From Ixodes scapularis (Eukaryota; Arthropoda; Arachnida; Ixodida; Ixodidae): a stretch of 64,000 bases of DNA. A program made the position numbers and the translations under genes. Shown in pieces: positions 44,560 through 55,407 of the stretch; position 1 is the stretch's first letter, and each line of letters starts with the position of its first letter. Location: assembly GCF_016920785.2 (NCBI RefSeq), contig NW_024609836.1, forward strand, positions 61,979,930-62,043,929, given 5' to 3'. The notes under the pieces were generated by a model. The model did no database searches and was not told where the DNA came from. It worked only from the letters and a program-made list of their open reading frames with translations.

Positions 44560-45447
44560 CCGGGTGAAACAAGGAGACGGTAGGCTCTTTAAATCGACCG
44601 GAAAATTCGGTTTCTTAACCTATCGCGCTACGACTTTGTGCAGCGTCGCCCACAGATGGTGCATTTTTTTTTTGTAAAATTTGCAAAGAGCGAACTTACC
44701 TGAGGAAAAAGTAAAGAAAGAAAAAGGCTTAGCTCCTATGGAAACGCAGCGACGCCACCGGTCTGCAATCAACACGGCGCCGTTTTGCACGGTAGACAAG
44801 AGATGGCGCAACGAACGCCGCCAACGAATGAGCATACGGCGCCGAGAGCCAGCGTTTTTAGGAGACGATCTTTTCGAATCAAAAGCGGCGCGCGTTCCGC
44901 AAACGGCGACGGTTGCAGAAACAAAAACAGGCGCGGTAACAACAAGCAACTGCAGTTCCTTGTCTGCTAAAGGGGTATTCACACGAGGGAGAAATCCCGG
45001 GGATTTCTCCCCGGCACGCGCGCATCACGAGATGAAAACGCGAGGCTTTTGCGCATCGCAAAGCCTGACGTTTTCGTCGTGGGATGCGCGTGCCGGGGAG
45101 AAATCCCCGGGATTTCTCCCTCGTGTGAATACCCCTTAAAATGCCGGTTCTCGGCGTCGTCTGCTCGTTCGTTGGCGGCAGTTTGCGTCGCGACCGCTTG
45201 CGCCATCTCTTGTCTACCGTGCGAAACGGAGCCGTGTTGATTGCAGACCGGTGGCGTCGCTGCGTTTCCATAGGAGCTAAGCCTTTTTCTTTCTTTACTT
45301 TTTCCTCAGGTAAGTTCGCTCTTTGCAAATTTTACGAAAAAAATGCACCATCTGTGGGCAACGCTGCACAAAGTCGTAGCGCGATAGGTTAAGAAACCGA
45401 ATTTTCCGGTCAATTTAAAGAGCCTACCGTCTCCTTGTTTCACCCGG
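44560..45447. mobile_element. Foldback element nested in the hAT-like element, TA-flanked
   Basis: The arms (about 44560-44829 and 45171-45447) are near-identical inverted copies of about 270 bp starting CCGGGTGAAACAAGGAGACG. TA lies immediately outside both ends, consistent with a Tc1/mariner-type target but not proof of it. A truncated relative is at 18268-18498. Long mirrored open frames in the arms are a consequence of the palindrome and are not genes. Confidence 0.8.
44971..45136. mobile_element. Palindromic MITE nested in the foldback, TAA target duplication
   Basis: This 166-bp element is a near-perfect palindrome starting AGGGGTATTCACACGAGGGA, with GAAATCCCGGGGATTTC-type inner palindromes. 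TAA flanks it (44968-44970 and 45137-45139). The 3-bp TWA duplication and ATTCACACG termini match the type of element at 1088-1267, so it is PIF/Harbinger-like. It is the innermost of three nested insertions. Confidence 0.75.
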
Positions 45448-45826
45448 TATTTCGAACTGACAGAAGCTAAAGATGACAATTTAATATTTAATTGCCTTCT
45501 GTGTCAGCCACAGCTGAAACTCTTAAGTTGTGCCAAGTCCTCAAGCTCCAACCTGAAGAAGCATGTAAAGAGAGGGTAATTAAGTTTCCGTATGGACATA
45601 TTTTAGCTATGGCGCTTACGCACTTATCAGACGTCGAAAGAGCAAATGTTTTAGTTCGTGAATACTAAGTAACGCAACAGTAACGTGCGTTACTTTTTAT
45701 CAGTAACGGTAACGGTAACGCGTTCCTTTTATTTTGAGGTAACGTAGGTCGGTAACGCGTTACTTTTATTTGCAAGTAACGAGTAACGTATTTAGTTACT
45801 TTTTTTCGGTAACGCATACAACACTG

Positions 45827-46656
45827 AGCATAGGCAAGAAATCATGCTGCTCGCTCTTGTAACGTTTTTTCTCGCTCCCGCTTTACGAAGCGAATCGGTG
45901 GCGAGCGGCTGTTGAGACCACACGGCAGAACTAGCATGACCTGTGGTTGCTTGAACTGCCGTCAGACTGCACTTGAACGCTCCGCAAAAGCGTCGTCGGA
46001 CGAACGTCGTAGAACGGCGCCCAGAACGGCGCCCAGAACAGCCTCTCGGCTCCGCCGCACACGAATCTCTCTCACCCTGCGGAGCAAGCCATAGGTTTTG
46101 AACAACGTACGCTCTTTTCAAATAGCGAAATAACACCGGCCAGAAGCATCGTTAGAATCGAGCATAGCTTAGCAAGCCCATGGTACACGACAGTTTGAAA
46201 CAGCGACGCAGTTCGCAGAAACAGAAGTGCTCACCGGCGTTTGCAGCAGTGTTGATGGACTGTCCGCAACTTGCGTTGGTAACGCAGCGTCTCCCAGGTC
46301 TCAGTCATCGCTTGCTATGCTTGAACACGTTATTCGTAAGGAAGATATCTAAAATATCTGCGAAAACGTAAAAAGGAAGCGACCCTCGAAGCCTGCCCAA
46401 AACGGTCACTGCCAGCGGCAGCTGAGTGCAATAGCGATCGATGGTCCTTGCGCAGTGTTCAAAAGGCTCTTCTTTTTTTTTTTTGAAAACGAAACTAAGC
46501 AAATAAGTATTATATCACTATTAATAGTGTCACCATAATGTTGTAGAAAGTTAACAAAAATTTAGTCTATCTTCGGTTTTATCTAAACTTTAGGTTTTCT
46601 TTTTCAACACGAAACCGAAACTATAGCTCAAGCACGTTTCATATGTCGTATTCATT
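45827..46656. other. No gene seen; unassigned 0.8 kb
   Basis: Short frames only. A small direct duplication (AACGGCGCCCAG twice, about 46012-46036) and a T run near 46470 are the only local structures. Confidence 0.4.
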
Positions 46657-46815
46657 TCCGTGCGTGCGTGTGTGCGTGCATGCGCCCGTGTTCGTGTGCG
46701 CGTGTGGATACGTCCGCGTGGTTGTTTGTGCGTGCGTCTGCGTCTGCGTGCGTTTGTGCGAGTACATGCTTGCGTACGCGCGTGCGCGCGTGTATGTGTG
46801 TGTGTGCGCGCGCAA
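46657..46815. repeat. Imperfect GTGC/GTGT microsatellite
   Basis: About 160 bp of alternating GTGCGT, GTGTGT and CGTGCG. The 156-codon plus frame covering it (46643-47113) is a repeat-encoded Cys/Val/Arg run and is not treated as a gene. Confidence 0.85.
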
Positions 46816-46856
46816 GCATATCTGTTTATACGTTCTGTTGAACTACGCTAGCAAGA

Positions 46857-47086
46857 GGACCAATAGACCGATCTCAACAAGCGTTCCACGCATGCGTGAC
46901 TCCGCCATAGCTGTAGTTCGTAGGAGGCAGGCGCCAATTCACGAGATAGCTCATGCCGCCTCGTGCTCTGCTCGCGCAGACCTCTTGCAGGGTTGTCGCA
47001 TGTGCAGAAAGACTACAGCTCCCACGATGCATGTCGGCAGCGGTGGCGTACTCAAACTAGCTCTGGGATCGGTCTATTGGATGTCC
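46857..47086. mobile_element. Small MITE-like element
   Basis: GGACCAATAGACCGATCTC at the left faces the complement GGACATCCAATAGACCGATC at the right. A second inner block (CTGTAGT near 46912 and ACTACAG near 47013) also pairs. The interior is non-coding and the target duplication is unclear. Confidence 0.55.
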
Positions 47087-47189
47087 CTGGGCAATGCAAA
47101 AAACAATAAATGATTTTATTTTTATTGTTATTATTGAACTATGCCAGCGTGAAGTCCAGTGGTTCTTCCTTAACTCTGCAGTAAATATT

Positions 47190-47340
47190 AGTTGATTGAT
47201 TGATTGATTGATTGAGCTTTATTTTTGCTGGTCGTAATTTGAAACAGATGACAATCGTATTTTCGGAGTAACAGATTTTGGTTGATTAGTCATATAAAAA
47301 TAAAAATAAAATGAATAAAAAAAATATATTGTGGTTCATT
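47190..47340 (-). mobile_element. LINE 3' end, 5'-truncated
   Basis: A TGAT tandem tail at 47192-47215 is followed (minus strand, reading upstream) by AAATAAAGCTC and unassigned sequence. This resembles the tail of the LINE at 23260 but with no coding sequence, so it is probably a short 5'-truncated insertion. The 5' boundary is a guess. Confidence 0.5.
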
Positions 47341-47469
47341 AATTCATCTAATGTACGCTGAGCCCAGTTATATAAACTGAAGACGACATACAGATATCTA
47401 TCGCTTCCTTCTTTTTCTAAATTATGCTGTTAAATATAAAGAACACCCTTGACCGAATAACTGAGCACG

Positions 47470-47673
47470 CTTCCAACACCCTTCCAACTTTTAGCACCCC
47501 TCACAATGAATCGGAAGGGTGCTCGCGCTCATACACCCTCGCGCTCGTAGTGAGGGGTGCTAACCCTGCAAGAAAATGGGTGCTGGACGGCTAAGTGAAG
47601 GGTGCAAACCCCCTGCAGCACCCCTAAAGGGTGCTGTAGCACCCTTAAAAGGTGTAAAAAAGTTAAGTGTGTA
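47470..47673 (-). mobile_element. TACACACT-terminated element or terminus, opposite orientation
   Basis: Read on the minus strand, it starts TACACACTTAACTTTTTTAC at 47673 and continues through AGGGTGC, AGCACCC and GGGGTGCTAA repeats. It is the inverted counterpart of 33483-33668 and again has no second terminus close by. See the finding on a possible 14-kb element. Confidence 0.55.
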
Positions 47674-47690
47674 GACATTTTTTTTTCTCA

Positions 47691-48313
47691 GCTTTAGAGC
47701 CACCTATCGCAAAGTGGTTCGAACTGGGAGTACCGTCCACTGGTCCCTTCCTACCTGTAAAGAGTGCACCTCCCACGATGAGTGGTATTATCTGACAGCC
47801 TTTGACGGTCAAAGCCAGTTCCCATTTAGTTACGCCGCCCAAACTAAATTTCCACCTGGTTTCGCTATGCCAACTCTTTTTGTTATAATAAGTGTTGTGC
47901 CAAGTGACGGTCATGTCAAAGTACCTGTGCGCCGAAAATCAGCACCTCGCACAACAGGTTATTACACAACAGTTGACCGCAAAAGCCCTTGGCGGCCAAA
48001 CCGTGTGTTGGCCGACAACTTTGTTTTCTAGGCTTTGCAACCACCTTTCGTAAAGTTGTTTCAATTGGAAGTACAGTCCACTAGGCCCTTCCTACCTCTA
48101 AAGTCTCCACCTCCCCCGACCAGTGGTATTCCCTTGACAGCATTTTCATGATCAAAACCGGTTCCCATTGAGTTACGCCGCCCAAACCAAATTTTCACCT
48201 GGTTTCCCTATGCCATCTTTTTTTTTGTATAATAAGTGCTGTGTCATGTTACTGTCAAGTCCAAGCACCTGTGTGCCCAAATCTGCACTTTGCACAGCCC
48301 GCTATCACACAAC
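47691..48313. repeat. 341-bp tandem duplication, two diverged copies
   Basis: Copy 1 (47691-47970) and copy 2 (48031-48313) share ACTGGTCCCTTCCTACCT-like, AGTTACGCCGCCCAAAC, TTTCCACCTGGTTTC and TATAATAAGTG blocks at a constant offset of about 341 bp. Neither strand keeps a shared open frame. Confidence 0.8.
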
Positions 48314-49226
48314 ATTTTGGGTCCAATATTGGATATCCCGTACAGCTTTATTTCTTTATTCGTTAGAAACATAACTGTCACACCTGCTGTCTTAAAGAAA
48401 CTTGGCTCGCTTCGTGCACAAACTTAGTGAACCTCTCACTCGCCTCCAAATATCATCGTTCCAGCAGTCTTAGGTTTACAGCGACGAGCGAAATAAATTT
48501 CCCACTCAGAGCAATTAAGGTGGCGGCCGTCTTGTTTTTCGGAAAATTACTCCAACTCCTTTTTCGGCCGCAACTAGAGAAATTACCCCTAATGACGACT
48601 CAAACTCATTATATAAGAAGTGGAGAACAGCTAAATGCCCTTCTGCCCCAGCACTCAAGCAACGTCACCCTCAACTTATCGGCTCAAAAAGCAAAAGTTT
48701 CGTCCATGCGCACTTCCGCCGCCACAGCTTGGCATGCGAAAAGGCGCCGCAGGCTGCTGAACGCGCCTCAGTCGAACGCCAGCTCCTCCGCTAGCGGCGC
48801 TGCGCGCGTTTTTCAAAGCGCCCCCTATAGTTCCCGCACGGAGTGTATAGCCCGTTCACGACATATATGGGTAAAGATACATCCCCTGATATGACATATG
48901 GGCCCGTTTCGGTCGAGCAAGCAAGAAGTCATTAGTACTCGCCAAAACGCTATTAAGTTTATTTATCTATATTCCACGAGTCTCATGCAAATGGTTAACT
49001 ATTGTGAACATCCTTAAAGTAAAGTTATTCCAGATATTTCGACGAATTATTCAATTGCACATTTTGAACGTTCAAAAAAAAAAGAAATTTGATTGTATGT
49101 TTGACGTGTGACAATATGACGAAGTGCATAAGTCCGGAGGGCGAGTAAATCAAATATTGGGTTTTAGGCGCCCGTTTCCGCGTTGAGCTGTGTCGGCGTC
49201 GCTGTCGGCATCGGTATAACCGCCGG
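48314..49226. other. No gene supported; unassigned 0.9 kb
   Basis: A 155-codon plus frame (48427-48894) has no recognisable motif and low-complexity Ser/Ala content. Nothing else is seen. Confidence 0.35.
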
Positions 49227-51126
49227 CTAAATTTAGCGGGAAATTGAATTGGTGCTTTTGTGACGTGACGTCAATTTTGCCCCTAAATCTAGCAGTGAAA
49301 CTAACTTCGGTCATGTTTCCCCGCTAAATTAAGCGGGGAAACAGGAACCGTTAGCTTACTGAAGATGCAAAACGCTACTTTGTCGTCGTGAATCCTTTTC
49401 CCTTCGAACGGCTGCGAAGTCGTCGCGCCCGGAGTACCCTACGCACCATTATTATCCGCCCCCCCCCCCCCCCCCCCTCGATAAAAACAAATCTGGGTCT
49501 TGAGTTGGGATAACGATATATCTCGCTTTTTTATATTCAGAGAAAACATGCTTGTATGTCTTCCTCAGACCACAGCAAGAGCTAAATTTGAACTTTGTAA
49601 CTTTGTGATATGGACCGCCTTTGTCATTTGGGATTCCACGTCTCCGACTCAATAAAATAATAGTCTATTAATTTCACTCAATTCTGTTATTTTACAACTA
49701 CCGTCAGTTTTTTTTGTGTGTTTTTTTTTTTTTTTGCTTCTGCACTGTTTAAGTTTATTTAATCTGTTTTTTTTCTAAATTAACGTTTTTTCAGTTTGAA
49801 TTAATGCAATGGAATCTAAATGACAAGCATTTTGAACCAACATTAAAGCGACAGCTTTACGGGCGACACCTTGCTGGATTTTCGATGTCGGGATTTGTTG
49901 TTGTTTGTCGTCGCAACGAGGTTGGAAAACTTCTTATCTTCCCGCGCGAGGAGAGAGAAGTCGGGTGTTCCCATTGGCCACGCTAAGAGGAAAGATTATG
50001 CATGCCCTTCCTCATCTGAACATCAAGAATACACACTCCCTTTACCGCACTACAAGGCCAGCGAAACCTGCGCGTTCGCTTGCGGCGCCACTGCGCAGAC
50101 TCTTCCAAAACTAATAGAGCTGACGCGCCAATGCCGTACTCTGTCCTAGGAGCGAGCGGGGTGATATCGACTGGCTTCTGCGGCCCTATGTGGGCGAATA
50201 TCTTCGACGTGGCCAAACAGCAACAAACGCTTTTGTCGATTCCGTGCTCTATGCCTCGAAAACGCCCCACCCATCGTAACTGCGACTACAACGTCGACTT
50301 GCGGCCGCAAAAACACGTGGTTCCGCAGCCTCGTCGCAGCGGAATTGGGCCTCTGCGTGGTGTCCTATGTCAGCTCGCCGACAACGCGCGCCTGCACCGC
50401 CAATCGGCCTCGTGCTTACCTAGAACATTCACTCTCGCATCCAGTGTCTCGCCTAGCTCACTTAGATTGCCGACCATTCAGCGCCCGTGGAAGTCAGTCG
50501 CATCCATGGCGCCAACCACGGTGACAATGTGCATTAACCACTTCGCACCTCCGACCTTATGTACATGACGTCACCATTATGCCCGCATAGCGCGAATGTG
50601 CTAGAGCTATCGCCTTTACTTCTTCGCACAATATGGGCGAAAAGGGGTGCCTTTTTAATTGTGGCGTCGAGTACAAATTTAGAAAAATCGGTCATAGCTC
50701 ACTGACATGTATGTTGCTACTCTTGTAAACCGAAATGTTCGCTTAGTTTACCCAAACATTCAAAAACACGCGTAACTCTCTAAAGAAAAAAATATGAGAC
50801 ACGTTTAAAAATGTCTAATTACTAGAACGCATCCCTTGAGGAGGAAGGGGGAGTGTACGGAGGGGTGTATGCCCCTCCTCTACCTCCTTTTCTTCTTCCG
50901 TTAAATTTCCCGGCGAAATTTTTTTCTAAATTTAGCGAAAATTTCTCCGCTAAATTTAGCGGGTTACGTTTTCCCGCTTAAATTACCCCTCTAAATCTAG
51001 CAGACAAACTGAATTTGTTCATGGGTGACGTGACACGGTCATGTGAAGTCATTTTCCCCTCTAGGTTTGGCGGGAAAATTGATGTCACGTGACCAAAACA
51101 CCAATTCAGTTTCCCGCTTAATTTAG
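49227..51126. mobile_element. Foldback element rich in CTAAATTTAGCGGG motifs
   Basis: The left arm (49227-about 49350) and the complement of the right arm (about 50895-51126) share CTAAATT.AGCGGGAAA.TG, AATTGGTG.TTT, CACGTGAC/GACGTGAC and TCAATTTT blocks. Both arms repeat small palindromes such as CGCTAAATTTAGCG. The 1.5-kb centre includes a poly-C run and no recognisable protein. Target duplication was not identified. Confidence 0.6.
49457..49478. repeat. Poly-C tract
   Basis: About 20 C. It creates a poly-glycine end on a minus-strand frame. Confidence 0.9.
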
Positions 51127-52150
51127 AGGGGTGGCTAAAGGGGAACTCCGCCGACATTTTGAGCTACATAATCCAAAGGCATAATCTGAATGCGGATGGC
51201 TTGCTGATTCCATAATGCTATGTCGTTCTCCCAGATTCGTTCTAGTTAATTAAAAAAGTGATATTTTGTTTGCTGCCGGAACCGAAACATCGTTCTACCT
51301 AGTTTTTCCCCAGTTTTCCCCGCCGCCCAAGCGTGACGTCACTTGTGTGCAGCGAGGCGCGCGGCCGGCAATCGGGTACGCTGTCGCCCGCCTTTCTCGC
51401 GTTTAACAGCAAAAGAACCTGGCCGTTCGTGCTGTTTGAAGCTGATAATTATCTATAATTGCACAAAGTATGGCCTTGGCCTGCGTGCATAACTATAAGA
51501 AAGTAAAAAAAAAAAAAAAAAAAAAAAACGGAAGCAAATGGAATTTTCATAAAACCGTTTTTGCAACTCGCTATGCTCAAGTCGCGGCTCGCTAGTTTCG
51601 TAATATCGCCAGTAAACCCGTTCTCCTTTTATTAGAAGATGGCTGGCGAAGAAAGGTCGAAGAGTCACGCAATACATTTTTTTACGAATTGCCAAAGCAC
51701 TGCGGAAAATGCTCGGAATGAGGGTACAGATGCCCGACACCCTCGTATTACCTAAAGGAACCTGCCATTTGTTTTAGATCTCCTTTTGAAAAGTTACTGT
51801 TGCAGGCGTCAGCACATGTAACTACTCATGTGGCATGAATATGCTCCTTGGTGCTTAAGTAATTTAGCAAAAGATCTGTAGACCATTTCTGAAAAGCGCT
51901 TCTGGTCGATGCCATTTTCAGCGTTCGTGCGTGTGGCGCGTACATTGCTCGCCTTCCAAAGCGATGAGCATGTTCGTACTGGGCTGGCACCTAAGACATG
52001 TAGACTGAGGTTCTCGTAAACAATGAAATGTATAGAATAGAATGAACTGCATTCGTGCAGATCAGATGGCAGATTACTGGTCATGAAGATCGTGTTAAAA
52101 TGACGATTAAAAGAACTTCGCAACCACCAAGCCAAACATCAAAATGCAAT
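51127..52150. other. No gene seen; contains a poly-A tract
   Basis: A run of about 23 A lies at 51506-51528. Short frames around it are not supported. I recognise nothing else. Confidence 0.4.
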
Positions 52151-52151
52151 G

Positions 52152-52440
52152 GAATTCATTCATTCATTCATTTGTTTATTTTCTGTGCTCATGAACAGCT
52201 TGACGCCTTGGTAATGACGAACAACAAAATTTAAAAACATCAATATCTGCTTCCCCGAGGGTATTGTAGAAGTGTTGAATACAGCTCATGGGACTGGTTT
52301 GGAATGCGTATAAAATACACAAATACACTGTTCATCTCAAGATAATGAATATTTGCTTGAAGATACAATAGTGGGTGAGGTACAGAAAGACATCATAATT
52401 TTTTTAATGAAAAATAAGTTAAAAAACGTTGCTAAAATAG
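52152..52440 (-). mobile_element. LINE 3' end, 5'-truncated
   Basis: An ATTC tandem tail (52154-52171) is followed by TTTGTTTATTTTCTG, the same architecture as the other LINE 3' ends on this strand. There is no coding sequence. The 5' limit is uncertain. Confidence 0.45.
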
Positions 52441-52780
52441 TGTACCCGTATTTTTTTCTCTTTACTTTTTGAGTAGAATGCAACGCGTTCAAGCACCCAT
52501 CCACGAGAGCACTTGGGAGAAGGGTAATTCTATGTAAGAGTTTTTTTAATTAAGTTGGTTTAGCACAGTTTTCATCAGCTGTAAATTTGAAATGCCCTCC
52601 CTCAACAACATTAATATTTTCATGGTTAAAAAACTTTTCAGCCCTATATAAAATTTCTCCGCAATAGAATAAATTAAAGATGTTTCCACCACCTTTTCTG
52701 CAAAGAATATTGCCCGCCAACCATTAAACAAACCAGGCAAGGCTCTATCGTATTATAATGGAGCTCAACACCTGCTTCAT

Positions 52781-52868
52781 AAACCTCTGTAATAGCAGAC
52801 AGGAATAGCAATATGTCGAAAGTCATATTGCTATTCGAAAAAAAGTCGAAAAACCTCTGTAATAGCAG
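52781..52868. repeat. 18-bp direct repeat enclosing a perfect 13-bp hairpin
   Basis: AAACCTCTGTAATAGCAG occurs at 52781-52798 and 52851-52868. Between them GAATAGCAATATG (52803-52815) pairs exactly with CATATTGCTATTC (52824-52836). Confidence 0.85.
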
Positions 52869-53559
52869 CACATTCGTGACGTACGCGGGTTGTGAAAAGT
52901 AGGGGTTTTTCATTGTTGTCAGTAGAGAGTCGCCTCTTGGAACCCTCGCGGCCGGCGTCATTTGAAAATTCAATAACTTCACGAAAACTTTTTATTTTCT
53001 TAAAATATTTTGGTTATCATTTGAGAAAGGGGTATTGACGCGGTCTGCAAATTTCCAGCCAAATCGAAATCTACCAAAAAATCGGCGGAGTTCCCCTTCA
53101 AGCCGACGCCTTTCGCCACGGCGACGTCGACGCCGCTCAACGCGGAACGGGCGCCTAAGAGCTGTGCTCAAAAAGAAATTTAATAATAGTATGTTACGGC
53201 TCAAACAAGTAATTAGGAAGTAAGGTAATTACAGTCAAAAGCACTAAGATATTTCAAAGTGTAATATAGATGACAGTATTTTATTGAATAAGCGCCACAG
53301 GTATTTCAAAAATCCGTGCAGCGAAAATATCTTCGCCGAGAAGATTAGGCCATTGCCGAAAAGGTGGCCGGAGTGCTTAATGGGAAGAAAAGCCTATAAA
53401 AATTGACCAAGTTTTTAGCTGTTTGCATCGTTGAGGAGGAGCAAGAAGTCGTACAATTATTGTGGTCGGAGCATGTGAATGCTCTTGAAATTTACAAAAA
53501 GAATTACTATATATTCGCATAAAAGCTATTACGTTTGAATGATCCTTGTTACAGACATT
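52869..53559. other. No gene seen; unassigned 0.7 kb
   Basis: There is a short CG-rich patch at 53090-53150 and otherwise AT-rich sequence. No supported frame. Confidence 0.4.
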
Positions 53560-54520
53560 AACACGTTACACAAATAAGTAACTAAGTGCCGTTACTTGCT
53601 ACTCGCTCAAAAAAAAATAACTAAATATGTTACTCGTTGCCGATTCTCAAAGGGTGCGGGGTATTTGACCTAAAACGTAACGGATTACCTTTCTCGTTAC
53701 TTCGACGACCAAATACACAACTTCTTTTGTTTCGTGGTTTATTGCTTCCTTTTCAGTAGTCGTTTCAATGAAGCAGTAGCTGCTTCTGAAAGTTTTCATC
53801 GGTTATGCCTTGCCGCTTCACGGAGAATACATCACCGGCCACGCAGAAGAGTTGTTCTACTGACGCGCTTGAAGGAACGGCAGTGTTGTGCTTCAGGAAG
53901 AGCTGGTGAATCTGGATTTCACTTCTCTCTTCTGTTCTCCCTGCTTGTAAAGTTCAAGTTCGAACTTGACAATCGATTATGTACCCCCTCGCGTTCGCAA
54001 CCTCCGGAGTTACATTCGGTCTATACAGGATTCTACAAGGTTGAACTAGCGTACCTTTTATTCTTTAGGTGAAGGACATTCTCAGCTGTAGAGTTTAACT
54101 GACGTGTTCAGCCATAGGCTTTTCTAGTTGTTTTTCGGGTTGCCCATCTTCCTTTGTCGCAATAGACACATACTCAGTAAAACAAATAAAATAGCGCAAC
54201 AGAAAGACAAGGACAAGAAGTATACAGGACAGGCGATATATTTGTCTTTCTGTTGCGCTATTTTATATGTTTTACTAAGATGAACCAACTAGCTCAACAA
54301 CGTACCCTACTAGACACATACTCGGGTTGGTGTTAAAACGAAGGTGCTTAAACGGTCTTGTACATATGTTTCTCCTCAAAAGTAACAAAATACCATCACT
54401 CGTTTATTGGCATTCAAAGTAACTACGTATGTTACTGGTTCGTTCTCCAAAAAAGTAACTAATTGCGTTACTTGTCACAGAAAAGTAACTAGGTTGAAGT
54501 AACTCGTTACGTACATGTCT
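53560..54520. mobile_element. Degenerate GTAACT-rich hAT-like element
   Basis: Both ends (53560-53705 and 54410-54520) are filled with AAGTAACTA, GCGTTAC, GTTACTCG and ACTCGTTAC motifs, as in the element at 43420. CAGTGTTG termini are not recognisable, so it is an old or truncated copy. Confidence 0.55.
54176..54276. repeat. 35-bp inverted repeat (34/35) with 31-bp loop
   Basis: 54176-54210 and the complement of 54242-54276 differ at one base; the arm includes ATAGCGCAACAGAAAGACAA. The loop contains GGACAAGAAGTATACAGGAC. It lies within the GTAACT-rich region and may be a separate small insertion. Confidence 0.85.
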
Positions 54521-55362
54521 TCTTTGTTATAGCTTCGTATAACTCTGGATACTCAAAGAAATGTTGGTCGATAATGCGAGCTTCATTCCTCTTGGTTGAA
54601 GCCTACTTCAAATCTCAAGGAGAGACACTAAATGAGCTACGCTTCAAAGCTTTGACATGTCAGTCATCTTAGTACCTAAAATTGTTTTTACAAGTTATCT
54701 GAAGCTTTTATCTGAAATCTCATGAAACGCTATTCTATCCTTTATAAATATTAAAACAGTTCAAAACATAGCAAGCACTACAGGCTGACGTTCTTTGGCA
54801 CCGTAATTAAAAATGAGTAAGTCGCATTTTTAAATCGCAACAATCGCCATTGGCGCCCTATCTCCACTAAGCACTAAATTGGCTTCACCCGAAAAAACTC
54901 ACAAAATGAATTGCCGATACTCTAAGTGTATCATATTTAGTGACTCTGGGGATCATCCTGCACAGATGACGCGAGCATTGTCCAGCGCGCTGTAGAAAAT
55001 ATCACAGAACTGAAAGGTCCCAATGAATTTGAATTTGTCTGAAGGACACTGCTTCACGTTTACTATTACATACCATCCCCCTCAACACGCAATGCCAAAA
55101 AAAAAAATATATATATATATATATATTTCAAACGAGCAAAAACCTGAGGCTAGAGGACAAATGTCCATACATTGGAACTGAACACATTTAACGCGACCGC
55201 GAGAAAACTTATACAGGCGCTAGAGATGAACCGCAAGCTGAACCTGTAAAGAAGTGGCATTCATATCAGAAACCCTTGAGATGAAAGTTCCAAGAAAGGC
55301 ATGTGGTAAATATGTCAGCGACCCTTAAAGTGTTAATTCCGAAAATCTCCTCCTACAAGGTT
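54521..55362. other. No gene seen; unassigned 0.8 kb
   Basis: A TA dinucleotide run lies near 55108-55126. I see no supported frame or repeat boundary. Confidence 0.4.
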
Positions 55363-55407
55363 TACGGTTATTTCCAACGCCGACAGTCGGCGTTGGAAAT
55401 AACCGTA
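55363..55407. repeat. Perfect 45-bp palindrome (22-bp arms, 1-base centre)
   Basis: TACGGTTATTTCCAACGCCG plus AC at 55363-55384 is followed by a single A and then its exact reverse complement at 55386-55407. Confidence 0.95.

Larger units (their letters stand above)
43420..45826. mobile_element. hAT-like element with GTAACG-rich ends, CAGTGTTG termini
   Basis: The ends are CAGTGTTGG (43420) and CAACACTG (45826). About 140 bp at each end is built from runs of GTAACG, CGTTAC and GGTAACGCGTTAC. Similar GTAAC-rich hAT MITEs with CAGTGTTG ends occur in many animals. The flanks share AGCAT, but a clean 8-bp duplication is not preserved. The interior holds a second element (44560-45447) and no transposase. 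Confidence 0.7.

Noticed and set aside
44620..45392. Several mirrored 80-150-codon frames beginning MQRANLPEEKVKKEKG
   Set aside because: They are the same arm sequence of a foldback read from both sides; no gene is implied.
46643..47113. 156-codon Cys/Val/Arg-rich frame
   Set aside because: Encoded by the GTGC/GTGT microsatellite and an adjacent MITE.
33483..47673. Firm call of a Polinton/Maverick-type giant transposon
   Set aside because: No polymerase B, integrase or capsid genes are visible between the termini; only the termini suggest a large element, so it is kept as a low-certainty finding.
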